Origin: Liolophura sinensis
Taxonomy: Eukaryota > Mollusca > Polyplacophora > Chitonida > Chitonidae
DNA length: 64,000 nt
Direction: 5' to 3'
NCBI RefSeq assembly: GCF_032854445.1
Contig: NC_088306.1
Location: 6,755,924 to 6,819,923, forward strand
The translations under genes were made by a program, and so were the position numbers. A model generated the notes under the pieces. The model was given only the letters and a program-made list of their open reading frames with translations. It was not told where the DNA came from and ran no database searches. Positions 1 through 11,120 of this stretch are shown piece after piece; within the stretch, counting starts at the first letter, position 1; every line of letters starts with the position of its first letter.

Positions 1-640
1 TGGCCTTGAGGTAATTAACCCTGAACGTTCATTTAGGTTGATGGCTGGTATACGAAAGTATTGTTTTGTGGCATTAATCAATAAAAAATAACGATAGGGG
101 CGAAATACCATTTCTGATATCCGAAAATGTATCAAATGGATTCCAAGATAATCCTACGCTCTTCATTTGGACTCTTCCACTAGTACTACAGAAGGCACTT
201 GGAAGGACATTTTTTTTTCTCTGAGGCTCGTCGCTGTTCAGTCTTCCTTTCTTTGATGACAAGAAAAATAAATTAAACGTGCTAACAGTCGCCTGTAAAA
301 TCTCATTAGCAGACAGTTAAGTCGCCAGTTCCGACTGTGAAAACGAAAGCGTATATCCACTTTGAAATTAGAACCAGTTAAATTAGTCTTAACATTTCAA
401 CGCAGATGGTTTTCCGTAGACAGTCACAAGAGCTTGGGTGTTTAACAGATAGCGTTGGTATGTTATTGCACGTGTCAAGGCTGGTCTGGACCATCAAGGT
501 CATAACTGAAAAGTGATAACTGCTTCTTCTTAACTTGCACGATTCCGTCCTGTTAAGTACTTTCTTTCATGTACTTTTTTGGTGCTTTTTGTTTTACGCT
601 GATTTGGAAATTGGTCTTCCGATTGATGAAACGTCCATTT
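1..640. other. Spacer without recognisable gene
   Basis: No open reading frame over about 65 codons, no tRNA-like box pair and no clear repeat was seen here. The right edge merges into the first R1 repeat. Confidence 0.5.
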
Positions 641-1300
641 TGTTTGACTGCGTCGAAACAGACATTCGTATACCATCCGCCAACCAATAAAGACGTTCCG
701 GGTCAATAATCGAAAGGCCACTTCCCAAAACTATGTTTGACACAAACTACCAAAGAACAAAGAAAGTATATAAAGCACAAAACTACATGTAGGACAGAAT
801 CGTGTAAAGAGAAGCAGTCAACAATTTTCAGTGGTGTTGGAAAGACGCAAGGTATGTTCTAGGCGTCAGAGTGCAATCAGTATTAAAATCGTGTACCATG
901 CTACAATATAAGTTGTCGATAGTAAACCATGTATCTCACATAACCAAAGTGGCGATCTAATTCAACGCGATGAATATACGTCCCCTAGCCCCGGATTATG
1001 CGGACACAATCATTAAGCAGAGCGCCAGAGATTCTGGACGCTTTGTCCATATTTACTTACAAGAGAATCATACTCATTGCAAAACTTAATAAACTTGGAG
1101 TGAAGGCGTTTGATGGAATGGCACACTAATTTTTGCAATAATGACTTGTTACGTTGATTGAAATAGTCACACAACACGCAGGATTTAACAAATGCTACAA
1201 GACGCGATATGTACGCGCCATTTGCAGGAACCTGCGGTATATTGCTGTCCGAGTAGGGGTAATTTACACTATCAAAATTAAAACTATCCCTCTTGTCGTA
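641..1300 (+). repeat. Dispersed repeat R1, copy a (promoter-like)
   Basis: This segment can be aligned by eye with 4,520-5,165 and, in part, with 20,800-21,260, 25,640-25,805, 30,715-31,160, 33,100-33,760 and each unit of the array after 37 kb. Shared landmarks in order are a CCAAT-type motif near 685, a TATATAAAG box near 768, a stretch ending in a splice-donor-like AAGGTATGT near 850, a block around 'GCCAGAGATTCTGGACG' near 1,025, and a distal block near 1,205-1,265. No long reading frame is conserved between copies. It could be the 5' end of a multicopy transcription unit, an LTR-like promoter, or a non-autonomous element. I do not recognise the family. Confidence 0.6.
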
Positions 1301-1817
1301 CTGTCTGCGAGAGAGGAAACCATTTTGGTTTTTCTGCAAATAAAGGTCCAGACAAGAAGTACCATCTGAAGAGTCTGTGGTTTCCTTTAAATGACGGCTG
1401 GTATACTAATGAGCGTTTCGACACATGGGAAATTCAGGGAATTTTGGATCACAGTAATACACGCATCGGTCTTCTTTCGTAGTCTTGTAATTTTGTTGGC
1501 TTTTGCTAGAGGTCAAGGTCGCCCTGTTTTCCGTATCATTACGACTTCCTTTCCGGCATGCACAGGAGACAGTGATTAGCACTGATTCATTTTCTCTCCC
1601 TGTGCACTGCTTGGTGATGTTACCAAGGTTTGCAACGAGACAGATGAGCTATGAGTTATCGACTATGTGGCGAAAAGCTTCATTCATTCCCCCATTTACT
1701 CACAATCATCCCGCTGTCTTAGCGATATTTAAATGAGAGAATTCATTAACTCTTCAAAACACTGATAGTTTCTACAAAAAGCAAGTAAATCATGCCCTTG
1801 AAACAGCTATTGCTCCT
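1301..1817. other. Spacer, nothing recognised
   Basis: Only short reading frames without recognisable motifs lie here. It ends at the target duplication of the SINE that follows. Confidence 0.45.
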
Positions 1818-1828
1818 TTAAAAAGCGT

Positions 1829-1989
1829 GTCGGCCGTAAGTTGGAAGGTCTTACAGCAACCTGCGGATGGTCGTGGGTTTCCCCGAGGTCTATCCGGTGT
1901 TCTCCCACTATAATACTAGCCGCCGTCGCATAAGTTAAATATTCTTGAGTGTGGCGTAAAACACCAATCAAATACAATAAATAAATAAA
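1829..1989 (+). mobile_element. SINE1 (tRNA-derived), 5'-truncated
   Basis: The 3' half of the SINE1 family is present: the body segment with the CTGCGGATGGTCGTGGG block, the 3' hairpin region with TAAATATTCTTGAGTG, and an AAAT-rich tail. The tRNA-like head is missing. The flanks TTAAAAAGCGT (1,818-1,828) and TTAAAAGCGT (1,990-1,999) differ by one A and look like an aged target duplication. Confidence 0.85.
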
Positions 1990-1999
1990 TTAAAAGCGT

Positions 2000-2635
2000 C
2001 CTGCCCATGACATCCGCATCACACCGACGTTGGCTTCAGCCCCTATTTTTAAATCTTACAAAATACTTAATCTTGCCAATACCAACCGCTCCTCCTACTT
2101 CTTCTGTTATACGCTCATGTACTTTTTTCCTTTTATCTATAACGTCAGTTGTTCAGAAGACAGCCTGATACCCACGATTACCGTACAAGAACCCAAAATT
2201 CAAATTTACATAGACCATTTACTCCCACTGTTTCGGGAAATAGCTTCTTACAGTTCTCTGGTCCTGGCAAATGGAATACACTAATCACTCATTCAGAGGT
2301 ATCCCGTCACATTCTTTGTTTATATCCAAGTTAAGGGAATAACTTCTTAATCAAACGATTTGAAACATTCTTTATATGTACTGGAAAGTCAATTTACTGT
2401 TCACCCTAAGAAATGTGTACTATGCTATTCAACGTTATTGTATAATTTATATTGTCCATTGATATACCAATGTTCAAGGAGATAGGACAAGCTCACTAGG
2501 CTTTAATCCCGCCACCTTTCTACTAAAACTCATCCCTTACTTGCTGTCATCTAATTTATGGCGAACAAACAAACAAAAATGATATGATGTAGTAATTTTA
2601 TGCACATGCTATCCAGTCAAACCCATAATGCTGAC
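2000..2635. other. Spacer, nothing recognised
   Basis: An 84-codon reading frame at 2,030-2,284 has hydrophobic stretches but no motif I recognise, and it overlaps another frame. I do not call it a gene. Confidence 0.4.
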
Positions 2636-2702
2636 CGTTGTTGTATAAGACAAATATTATTGAGTACACCGTAACGCACCAATCAAATAAATCACATAAA
2701 TA
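2636..2702 (+). mobile_element. SINE1 3' tail fragment
   Basis: About 65 bases match the terminal part of SINE1: a degraded hairpin, ATTATTGAGTACACCGTAA, then CACCAATCAAATAAAT. Head and body are absent. No target duplication was found. Confidence 0.7.
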
Positions 2703-4519
2703 CAATGCTTTCGATAGGCACACACGCCAATAACAGCTTGCATAATGTAAACTGATATCAGGCTTGCTGACAGCTTGTCACAAACGGCAAACAAAACCGG
2801 TGATTTATTAAACTGAGTTGAAGGTTGCTTTTGTTGGCTTTATGCTTTCCATGTTTCTTACCTTGTCTGGGTTCTGGGTGGACAAAGCTTTCACGTACAA
2901 GGAAAATGGAAGGGCATAGGTGCACCAAATGTAGCAATGAGCTCGCAGCAGGGACATGCCAAATATATTGATCTTATACCGGAGAATCCCACACAATAGC
3001 ACGGGCGATACCACAGCAACTTCCTAAATACAGGTTAACCTAACGTCAGATTGTTCCCAAGAGGGACGGACTGTCTTCAGTTGCTTTATGGACACAGTAG
3101 CCAACTCAAAGCATACTATAATTTCGAGGTGTACACCTAAATATCCAGCACACAGTCGTACCTGTCGCCCTTACACTGCAAAAAGTAAGCCTTGTGGACA
3201 TGCCTTGCATTAGTAAGGTTATCTGTCAGCCAGGCGACACTGAGATGTGTTTCTGATAAATTCATTATGCCTTTTGAAACAGTTTTATATCGTATTACAA
3301 ATACAGCAGGTGCAGTTAAACTGTTCCTGTATCATTACTCATATTCAATTTTGTCCTTATCACTTTGATACAAGTCAAGATGGACCTCAGGTTAACCAAC
3401 GACATTATTCCTGGATCTCTTACCACTAAATCAAAGATACATTCCTGCTTGTTCAAGGACAAAAATGTACACACGGCGTTGTCAAAGAATGAACATAAGG
3501 CAATTGAAGAAGGAAGATAGTACGTTGTAACGTGTAAAGCTGTTAACCAACGATATCATTACAGGAATTTTTACCACTCGATCAATTGTACATTTCTGCT
3601 TGAAATGTCCACACGGCGTTGTGGAAGGAATCAACAGGGTGATCATAACTATTTCTAACCCTTTAAGAATGCCATTGTTAGATTTTAGGATCTAGGTTCA
3701 TGGTGTGAAAATTAATTTTCTGAAGCGTAGTTGATGAAAAGAATTTTCTTCTGGCTCAGGTGAAAGCAAACATGTAATACTGAACCTCATTTGGGTAGAT
3801 CGGAGTAGTGCAGTGGTTTGTGTTTGGTAATGTTTGTCTCCCGAAGAAAGAAATTCTCACATTTCTCGAGAAAAAAAAATGAGTCGGCCGAATTTAGCGA
3901 CTCGGTCACGTTACAGGGATCGAGACTGAGGGTTTCATCTCACTCTCCAGTTAGGGCTAGTTGTATTCAAATGTAACTAGTCCTCATCAGATTTTACTAG
4001 CCCAAATTTAGTTTCGGTTTATACACCAAAGTACATGTGATATGAATATATTTTTTATAATGAACAATTCTGATCACCCAAGGATAGGATTTTAACGAAA
4101 TATAAGTTGAGGCTCACCTGTAAGTCAAGTCAAGCGTACGTGTTTCATTCGTCAAAATCCGAATGTACCAAAGAGAAAGTGTAATGGTTTGATAGGAAGG
4201 GCATCTTAAATTTGAGTGAGGTGTCTATTATCCAACACTGTAAATTGCAGAGGTTGGTGAGCTAACATCCGCCAAAACAAGTCAGTGACCTACTAGTAAG
4301 TGACCTGCATTAAGACTAGTGTGCAATATTCTAACTTAATGTTATTGGGAACGAGCAAACACCGGCATCGCACAACGTTTTTCTCAGCGTCACATTGCAT
4401 AAAATAAATAAACGCCACATCTAAATTAATTTAGACTTTGCAAATCGCGGTGTTTTGAGGACTGAGCTATGGCCACAAAGACAGTAGAACATCAAGTGCA
4501 GTGGAACGTCAGCTACAGC
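2703..4519. other. Long spacer with a possible degraded tRNA-like segment
   Basis: No gene was recognised in this 1.8 kb. Near 3,800-3,925 an A-box-like TAGTGCAGTGG is followed about 100 bases later by GGGATCGAGACT, which is B-box-like. This may be a worn tRNA-derived SINE, but I cannot find a second copy. Two loosely similar segments near 3,390-3,470 and 3,545-3,620 share TTAACCAACGA and CACACGGCGTTGT, suggesting an old local duplication. Confidence 0.35.
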
Positions 4520-5165
4520 GGTCAATTGGGCCTCTGCGTCGAAACACACATTCGTATGCCTGTCGTCAACCAATAAAGACCTTCCGGGTCAATAATCGAA
4601 AGGCCAAAACGACGTTTAAAACAAATTACCAAAAAACTAACAAAATATATAAAGTACGAAAATAGGACGGTATCATACAAAGAGAAGCAGTCAACAGTTT
4701 CCAATGATATGGAAAAGACCCAAGGTATGCTCTGGGCGACTGAGCGAAATCAGTATTCAAATCGTGTACAATGCTAGAATATCAGCCGTCGATAACAAAT
4801 TATGTATCTCAGTGGCACTTTGATTGCAATTGTTCATATATCAAACGTGGCGATCTAATTCGACACGATGGAGATGCGTCCCGTAGCCCCGGGTAAAGCG
4901 GAATTAGACACAATCATGAAGCAGAGCGCCAGAGATTCTGAATGTTCTGTCCATATTTACTTACAAGAGGGCTGTACTCATTGTAAAACTCAAGAATCTT
5001 ACTGTGAAGGCGTTTGATGGAATAACCTTGACACACCAGTTTTTGCAGTAATAACTTGTGACGTTGATTGAAATCGTCACAAAACATGCAGGATCTAACA
5101 AGTTCCACAAGTCAAGATACGCACACGCCATATGCAGGACCCTTCGGTATATTGCTCGCCACGTA
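4520..5165 (+). repeat. Dispersed repeat R1, copy b
   Basis: This is the best match to copy a. It has the CCAAT-type motif near 4,570, TATATAAAG near 4,646, the donor-like CAAGGTATGC near 4,720, the GCCAGAGATTCTG block near 4,925 and the distal block to about 5,160. It carries about 30 extra bases near 4,815-4,845 (GCACTTTGATTGCAATTG), also visible in copy c near 21,060, so copies b and c share a variant. LINE B inserted just downstream. Confidence 0.65.
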
Positions 5166-5194
5166 AAGCCCTTGAGCCAGTATCGTACCTTGTT

Positions 5195-5208
5195 AACAGT
5201 TCAACGGT
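5195..5208. repeat. Target-site duplication of LINE B, left copy
   Basis: AACAGTTCAACGGT is repeated exactly at 16,967-16,980. The bases just outside differ on both sides, so the duplication is 14 bp. It borders the 3' tail of LINE B. Confidence 0.95.
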
Positions 5209-5228
5209 GAGTGAGTGAAAGTTTTAAC

Positions 5229-5262
5229 GTCGCTTTCAACAATATTTCAGTTTTATCGCGAC
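5229..5262 (-). promoter_or_regulatory. 3' hairpin of LINE B
   Basis: On the minus strand GTCGC pairs with GCGAC across a 24-nt loop whose core is CTGAAATATTGTTGA. GTTAAAACTTT and the CACT repeats follow. The geometry matches the hairpins of LINE A, SINE1 and SINE2, so it is probably the template recognition site for reverse transcription. An overlapping alternative stem, GTTTTAT with ATAAAAC, is also possible. Confidence 0.7.
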
Positions 5263-5361
5263 AATAAAACGTGAAGTAGTCTATCTACTACGGATAATTC
5301 AATTACTATTCAGTCAAAAAAAGACACCAGAAGTCACATAAACACAGGCGGTAGTATAAAA

Positions 5362-5417
5362 TCACAGCTTTCCTGCCATACCAATGGTAGAGAGAAAATC
5401 AAAAAATAGTATCACTT
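5362..5417 (-). pseudogene. LINE B ORF2, last codons, displaced by LINE A
   Basis: The C-terminal end of B ORF2 lies here, on the far side of LINE A. Read across the junction, the frame that stops at 11,121 continues at 5,417. It gives a terminus of the pattern SDTIF..DFLSTIGMAGKL and a stop at 5,362. This parallels the terminus of LINE A ORF2 (GDVVINYLKAIGLYHKI). A one-base change in an A/T run near 5,392 shifts the frame. This match is independent evidence that the two parts of B belong together. Confidence 0.8.
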
Positions 5418-5430
5418 TCTACAGAATTGA
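5418..5430. repeat. Target-site duplication of LINE A, left copy
   Basis: TCTACAGAATTGA is repeated exactly at 11,108-11,120. Both copies derive from LINE B ORF2, which shows that LINE A landed inside LINE B. Confidence 0.95.
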
Positions 5431-5461
5431 ATGAATGAATGAATGAATGATTATGGCTTAA

Positions 5462-5496
5462 CGCCACATCGGCAATATTTCAGCCATATCGTGGCG
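5462..5496 (-). promoter_or_regulatory. 3' hairpin of LINE A
   Basis: CGCCAC and GTGGCG form a 6-bp stem around a 23-nt loop containing GGCTGAAATATTGCCGA. GTTAAGCCATAATC and the ATTC repeats follow. LINE copies C (near 25,107) and D (near 23,600) keep the same stem. Confidence 0.75.
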
Positions 5497-5698
5497 AGAA
5501 CAAGGTGAAAACAAGAGACGGTTAAGGTTTTCGATATGATAATATGAACATCAAAAGTAAAATAAAAAGTACAGACATGTTTAAATTCGCATAAAAGAAA
5601 AAATAAGAGTTAAAACTCGAAAACCAGGCTTATATATTACATGTATAAATCTATATGTATATAACTGTTTATATATAGATATTTATGACAATTACAAT

Positions 5699-8600
5699 TT
5701 ATATTTTATGATATAGGCCAATGGCCTTCAAATAATTGATGACAACATCGCCAGCGATGCTGTCAAATAAATCATATATAGAGTTGACTGTGTAGAACCT
5801 TTGCCGAACATGGGCAAAGTCTACACAGTCAAACAGAATATGTTTGATGCCATATTGAGCATCACATCCAACACACTCGGGAGCACTGCTCCCATCCAAG
5901 ATGAAATTGTGTGTTAGACGAGAATGTCCAATACGGCATCTGGTTAAAACGACTTGGTCTCTACGAGACATATCAAGTGTATATGAATTAAAGCCAATGA
6001 CAGGATGAATGACATGCAGTTTATTGTAAACCTGCAGATCCCATTCACCCTGCCAAAGGCGACGAATATATTTAAGAATATTATACTTAAAATCATTATA
6101 TGGTATTTTAACTTTCGACAAAGGTTTAGTAAGGGCAGCTTTTGCCTCCCTGTCCACGACTGTGTTTCCATGGATACCAACATGACTTGGTATCCAACAG
6201 AATAGGATATCTTTACCTCATTTAATTAGTTTTCGGTGTATGGCTAATATATCGAAGATCAATGGATTTTTAAATTTATTATTCTGTATTGCCAAAAGGC
6301 TGGAAAGCGAGTCACTGCATATCTGAGCCCTCTGAGCATGCCCAGAAGAGACATATGATAAGGCCAGGAGTATAGCCCTGGCCTCTGCAGAAAAGATTGA
6401 AGACGAGGATGGAAGACGAAGACAAGCAACTCGCTGCTCTAAGACAGCTGCAGCTGCAACCCTATCCCCATCCTTTGACCCATCAGTATATATAAATTTA
6501 TAATCCGAATATTTAGCCTTAATTTCAGCAAAACCTTGCTGAATTATAAGAGGATTTGTATTTGATTTATTATATTTACGCAGATCAAATATCAATTTAG
6601 GTTGTGGAAAAAGCCATGGTGGGGACTCCGGAAAAGACACCTGAGCTATGTCCCCAAGTTTAATGTTGGCTTCCACAATATGGCCCCTAACACGAACACC
6701 GAACGAAGGGATCTTGTTAGAACATTTATTATATTTGTCTACATATGATGGATTGAAAACACAGTCGTAGGCAGGGTTTGTTGGATAAGCTTTAAGCTTT
6801 GTAGCATATTGAAGGCTCAGTTTTACACGCCTGTGATGTAAAGAAGGCTCGTTAGCCTCTAGGTATAAACTTTCTACTGGTGAGGTTCTAAAAGCACCAA
6901 GGCTGAGCCTCAAACCTTGGTGATGGACCGGATCCAACATTTTAGTATACGACTTCCTAGCGGAACCGTAAATGATGGATCCATAATCCATTTTAGACCT
7001 CACCAGAGAACGATATAAATTAAGTAAAACTGATCAGTCAGCACCCCAATCGGTGCTAGACACCACCTTAATTATATCGGGAGCCTTTGTACATTTAGCT
7101 TTAAGCATTTTAATATGAGGTATAAATGATAATTTTCTATCGAATATAACCCCTAAAAATTTATTTTCTCCAACAATTTTCACTGGTTTACCACAAAAAT
7201 TAAGTTCAGGGTCAAGATGGAATTTCCGTTGATTACAAAAATGCATACCGACGGTTTTAGATGTTGAAAATCTAAAACCATTGGCAACTGCCCATTTCTC
7301 GATCTTATTGAGACAAAGCTGCAGTTGCCGCTTGATGTTATTCATATTTTTAGCACGGTAGCATATCAGGAAATCATCTACATATAAAAAACCCTCTGTG
7401 CCAGATGTCAACGTTTTAGCCAAACTATTAATTTTTATGCTAAATAGTGTTGGTGAAAGGATACTGCCCTGGGGTACACCCATTTCCTGCTCATAAGAGT
7501 CAGAAAGAGTGGACCCCACCCTTACCTTAAACTGACGATCGGATAAAAATTCTGATATAAATATAGGAATGAATGAATGAATGATTATGGCTTAACGCCA
7601 CATCGGCAATATTTCAGCCGATATAAATATAGGTAATCAGCCTTTAAGACCCATATCCGTGAGGTCTTTTAAAATACCATATTTCCATGTGGTGTCGTTA
7701 GCCTTCTCAAGGTCAAAAAATATGGACACCACATGTTCTTTATTGATGAATCCATCTCGTATAAAGGTTTCGAAGCGAACAAGGTGATCCATAGTGGATC
7801 TACCTTGACGAAAACCACATTGTATATTAGAAAGTAACTTGTTGGTTTCAAGAAACCAAACAAGTCTATGATTTATCATCCGTTCCATAGTTTTACAGAC
7901 ACAGCTGGTAAGAGCTATGGGACGGTAATTATTTGGATCATTATGATCCTTACCCGGTTTGGGGACCGGGATAATACACGCCTCTCTCCATGACGGTGGA
8001 AAATTACCAGTTATCCAAATATCATTAGGCAAGTCCAAGAGAGTCTCCAGTGGCTCAGGTGGTAAATGAATCAAAAACTTATAATATACGTTATCAGGCC
8101 CACAAGCAGTATCATGGGCCTTTTTTAATGCAGTTTTAAGTTCCTCGATATTAAAAGGACAATTATAATCTTCTAAATTTTTAGAAGAAAAGGGCAATTT
8201 AGTTTTCTCCTTCTGGTTTTTAATATGTTGGAATTTTTTAGTATAGTTCTCAGAAGAAGATTTTGTTGAAATTGTTTTAGCTAATTTATTGGCTATATCA
8301 GATGGAGAGGTTAATATATTATCTCCATCTTTTAAATGCTGGACTTTGGCTTTATTATTTTTGCCTTTAAGTTTCTGAACCATTTTCCACACCTTACGCA
8401 TGGGTGTTTTTGACGTAATGCCCGAAACAAAGTTCCGCCAACAAGATCGTCTCTTGGACTTGAGTAATCGACGAGCCTTAGCTCGAAAATTACGAACCTG
8501 GTTTAAATTATTATCAGTGGGACAATGATTAAATCTTCGTTCAGCCTTTTTACGGTCCTTTATGGCTTTACGACAGTCATTGTCGTACCAGGGTTTACTT

Positions 8601-9446
8601 TTGGACTTTGGATTTGTCGAGGTCTTAGGTATAGTTCTATCGGCAGCTCGTAATACAAGCTCGTTAAATCTTAACACAGGATCATCTGCTGCTTTGAGGA
8701 TCTCTGGAGAGATATCAGCCTCACAGAACATCTCAAATGCTTTATCGAATTTCCACCTAGCTACACGTTCTAAAGAATTAGAAGTGATATGTTCTAGGAT
8801 TATATAAAAATGGTCACTACCACAAAGATCGTCATGCACCCTCCAAGAAAAATCAAGGAGAAGTGATGGATCCGTGATAGTGAGATCGATAGCAGAATAA
8901 GCGCCATTACCTGGATGTAAATAGATATTAGAACCATCATTGAAATAACACAGTTCATCTTTCGATAAAAAATCTTCCAAAGTTTTGCCCTTAGCGTTTA
9001 TATTATTACTGCCCCATAAGGGGTTATGGGCATTAAAATCCCCCATAAATATAAAAGGGGATGGGAGTTGTTCTTTTAAGTTATGTAACTGAGAGACTGA
9101 CAAAGAAGAATGAGGAGGAATATAGATCGAACATAAAGTAACTGTTTCCAACAAAGAAACACGGACGGCAACAGCCTGAAACTCAGTAACGAGATCAACA
9201 GGACTGAATTATATTATTATTTACGAAAATAGAGGAGCCGCCACAAGCTCGCTCTTCTTCACCAGAATAATTGCCATAAAGTGTATAATTTTTAAGAGAT
9301 AATTTGTCTTTGTCAGATGTCTTCAGGTGAGTTTCCTGAAGACACAGGACTACTGGATTTAAAGATTGAACTAGCTGTGTTATTTCAATAAGATTTACCT
9401 AAAGACCTCGACAATTCCACTGTATAATTTTGTCTAAAGAAGACAT
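5699..9446 (-). pseudogene. LINE A ORF2: endonuclease, reverse transcriptase, RNase H (broken)
   Basis: The ORF2 polyprotein of about 1,225 codons nicks target DNA, primes cDNA synthesis there and removes template RNA. The ATG at 9,446 is chosen because it opens the endonuclease with QWNCRGL. MGDFNAHNPLWG near 9,046 and GSDHF near 8,818 are the other catalytic landmarks. The reverse transcriptase has a PNNYRPIALTS motif, GVPQGSILSP near 7,480 and an intact YVDD near 7,380. RNase H shows its acidic residues in TDGSKDG, AEARA and CSDSLSS, then PSHVGIHGNT. The C-terminus has C-x2-C-x7-H-x4-C. Damage: an in-frame TAG near 9,400, a frameshift near 9,210, the 52-bp insertion at 7,568, and in-frame TGA codons near 7,012 and 6,218. 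The product is not expected to be made. Confidence 0.92.
7554..7633 (-). mobile_element. 52-bp LINE tail insertion with 14-bp target duplication
   Basis: GATATAAATATAGG occurs at 7,554-7,567 and again at 7,620-7,633. Between them are 52 bases (7,568-7,619) identical in kind to the extreme 3' end of LINE A: part of the hairpin loop, the 3' stem strand, and the ATTC tail. It interrupts the reverse transcriptase between the palm entry and the GVPQGS motif. Orientation matches the host element. This is a retrotransposition event truncated almost to the tail. Confidence 0.95.
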
Positions 9447-9626
9447 TATGGAGGTAGGCGCATTGGGGATTTATGTTTCGACCGCGGACGACCCTTTTTG
9501 GGAGATCTACTAGGAGACCTCCCAGGTGCAGATGACGTATCCATCATGTCTGCACACGATGTCGAAGGATCAACGTCCTCCAACGATCCAAACCTATTAA
9601 AAGTTTAAATAGGGTTTCTAGTGGCC

Positions 9627-10504
9627 TTAGAGGGACGGCTCCAGGGGGCCACTAGGTTTATCCCTTTTATGATTTTTCTGACATTTACTTTTGTCACCCG
9701 TTGTTTTCTGTGAAGAATCAACGGGTTTACAAGATTTGGATTTATTATCATTAGATGTGCTTTCAGACAAAGAAAGTGCTGGATAGTCAGGTAGAGTATC
9801 GGATATTTTAGAAAGGTTTATATCAGTTTGTGATGATGAGCTGGCTGTGTTATTTAAGGGTTTTATGACCAGTTTCTGTGGGTGTTCTTTACCAATAGGC
9901 CACGTAAAAGTCGTTTGGACCCCCACAGAAACAGTGGTTTTCCTGACAACATTTGCATATGTAGAGGTAGTCAAAACATTCGTGGCAGAGACCAGACGCT
10001 TCGCTTCCTGATATGATATATTATTTTACATTTTAAGGTTATGATTTCCTTTTCTTTTTTGAAGTGAGGGCAGTCCTTGGAGGAGGCCATGTGGGCTCCA
10101 CTACAATTCACACATTTTACTGTTTTTGTGCAGTCGAAGCCCTCATGACCTGCTCCCGCATATCTAAAGCAGACCAGTGTGTTGCGGCATTGACTCCTGC
10201 CATGGCCAAACCTCTGTCAGGAGAAACACCGGGTGGGGTTAGGTATAAATAACCTAAGTTGTTTTCTGGAACATTCTAACAGAATGTTTCCAGATTTCAT
10301 TTTCTTAACTTGTTTTAACGTTCCAGCATAACTTTCTATTGTTTTTTTTAATACAAATGGATTGATTTTCATTTTTCCGTTATTCTCATTTTTATTAGAT
10401 ATTACTAAGAAGGCAGGAAAATAATTATTTCCTCCTTCAATATCTAAGGGAACATCATTTTTTCTTTTTTTAGCAGCCACTGCGATAATTTTAGGGGAAG
10501 CCAT
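9627..10504 (-). pseudogene. LINE A ORF1: gag-like nucleic-acid-binding protein (broken)
   Basis: ORF1 proteins of this group coat the element RNA. The ATG at 10,504 begins MASPKIIAVAAKKRK. The chain runs to IPNPTRCFS, where the expected second cysteine of the first zinc knuckle is TGA (10,217-10,219); the frame then continues QRFGHGRSQC. In the second knuckle a cysteine is replaced by tyrosine (FRYAGAGHEGFDC). The third, CVNCSGAHMASSKDC, looks intact. A one-base loss in an A run near 10,028 shifts the frame, and the reading resumes to a stop at 9,627 through a Ser/Thr- and Lys-rich tail. Compared with related ORF1 proteins, the stretch between SRKQ and LRLFIPNP seems to lack roughly 80-90 residues, probably an internal deletion; that is from memory of the family. 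Confidence 0.85.
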
Positions 10505-11107
10505 GTTAGATTTTTATTAATTTCACCTCACGTGTCCCCCACCCGCCACGGAGTGCCAACAAGGGCGAATCTACCTCTGCGGATGACCAGCAGAGAATAA
10601 AAACAGGGAATCCACGCAAGGTATACTCGAACAGATTGAGTCATACCAACAAGGTTAATTCAATCTACTCGACTGACCCCTTAGCCACCGCCTTCTACAC
10701 TGACCCCGAACAAGAGTATTTGGAGAAAACCCAACTTGACATCACAGTATGTGAAAGAATAACAAAATAGGATCAAGAGTAGGGCTCGACGCGACCAGCC
10801 GATTGATCGGACCGGGCCCATCCGACCTCCCGTCTCTCTCCAAGTAAGGGCCAAAGTGGCGTGTTGGGCGTGAGGATCTCGCAAGACCAACCCACCCTCA
10901 GCCACCAGGATCCCGTCCTCGGAGATTACGGGTCGCAACCCACGGCAAACAGGTCGCTCCCCGGTTGCCTCTCACACAACCGAGAAGATGTGAGCCTATT
11001 ATATTCACCAGGCTCACACAGGAGAGCTCTAGGTTAGTCGACTTTTACGACAAGCTTGCCCAGAGGGCTGAGGTCCTATTCTTATCACCCCGGAAACCCC
11101 ACGGGGG
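10505..11107 (-). other. LINE A 5' leader
   Basis: About 600 bases lie between the upstream target duplication and the ORF1 ATG. The leader starts with CCCCCGTGGGGTTTCCGGGG and is GC-rich compared with its surroundings. It contains a GTCG / CGAC inverted repeat at 11,037-11,051. Internal promoters are usual for this class, but no specific element can be assigned. An apparent frame running from B into this leader is only an artefact of the nested junction. Confidence 0.75.
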
Positions 11108-11120
11108 TCTACAGAATTGA
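11108..11120. repeat. Target-site duplication of LINE A, right copy
   Basis: An exact partner of 5,418-5,430. It marks the position in LINE B ORF2 where LINE A entered. Confidence 0.95.

Larger units (their letters stand above)
5431..11107 (-). mobile_element. LINE A: full-length I/Nimb-like retrotransposon nested in LINE B
   Basis: LINE A is a 5,677-bp minus-strand element bounded by a perfect 13-bp target duplication. It has a GC-rich 5' leader of about 0.6 kb, ORF1 with zinc knuckles, ORF2 with endonuclease, reverse transcriptase, RNase H and a terminal CCHC motif, a 268-bp 3' UTR with the shared hairpin, and an ATTC repeat tail. It is related to B but clearly a different family: the proteins align well, while the UTRs do not apart from the hairpin. 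Its endonuclease motifs and YVDD box are intact, although several stops and frameshifts break the frames. The copy is younger than B and older than the 52-bp insertion at 7,568. Confidence 0.95.

Noticed and set aside
10681-10938. 85-codon frame upstream of LINE A ORF1
   Set aside because: It lies in the GC-rich 5' leader, has no motif, and is better explained as leader sequence.
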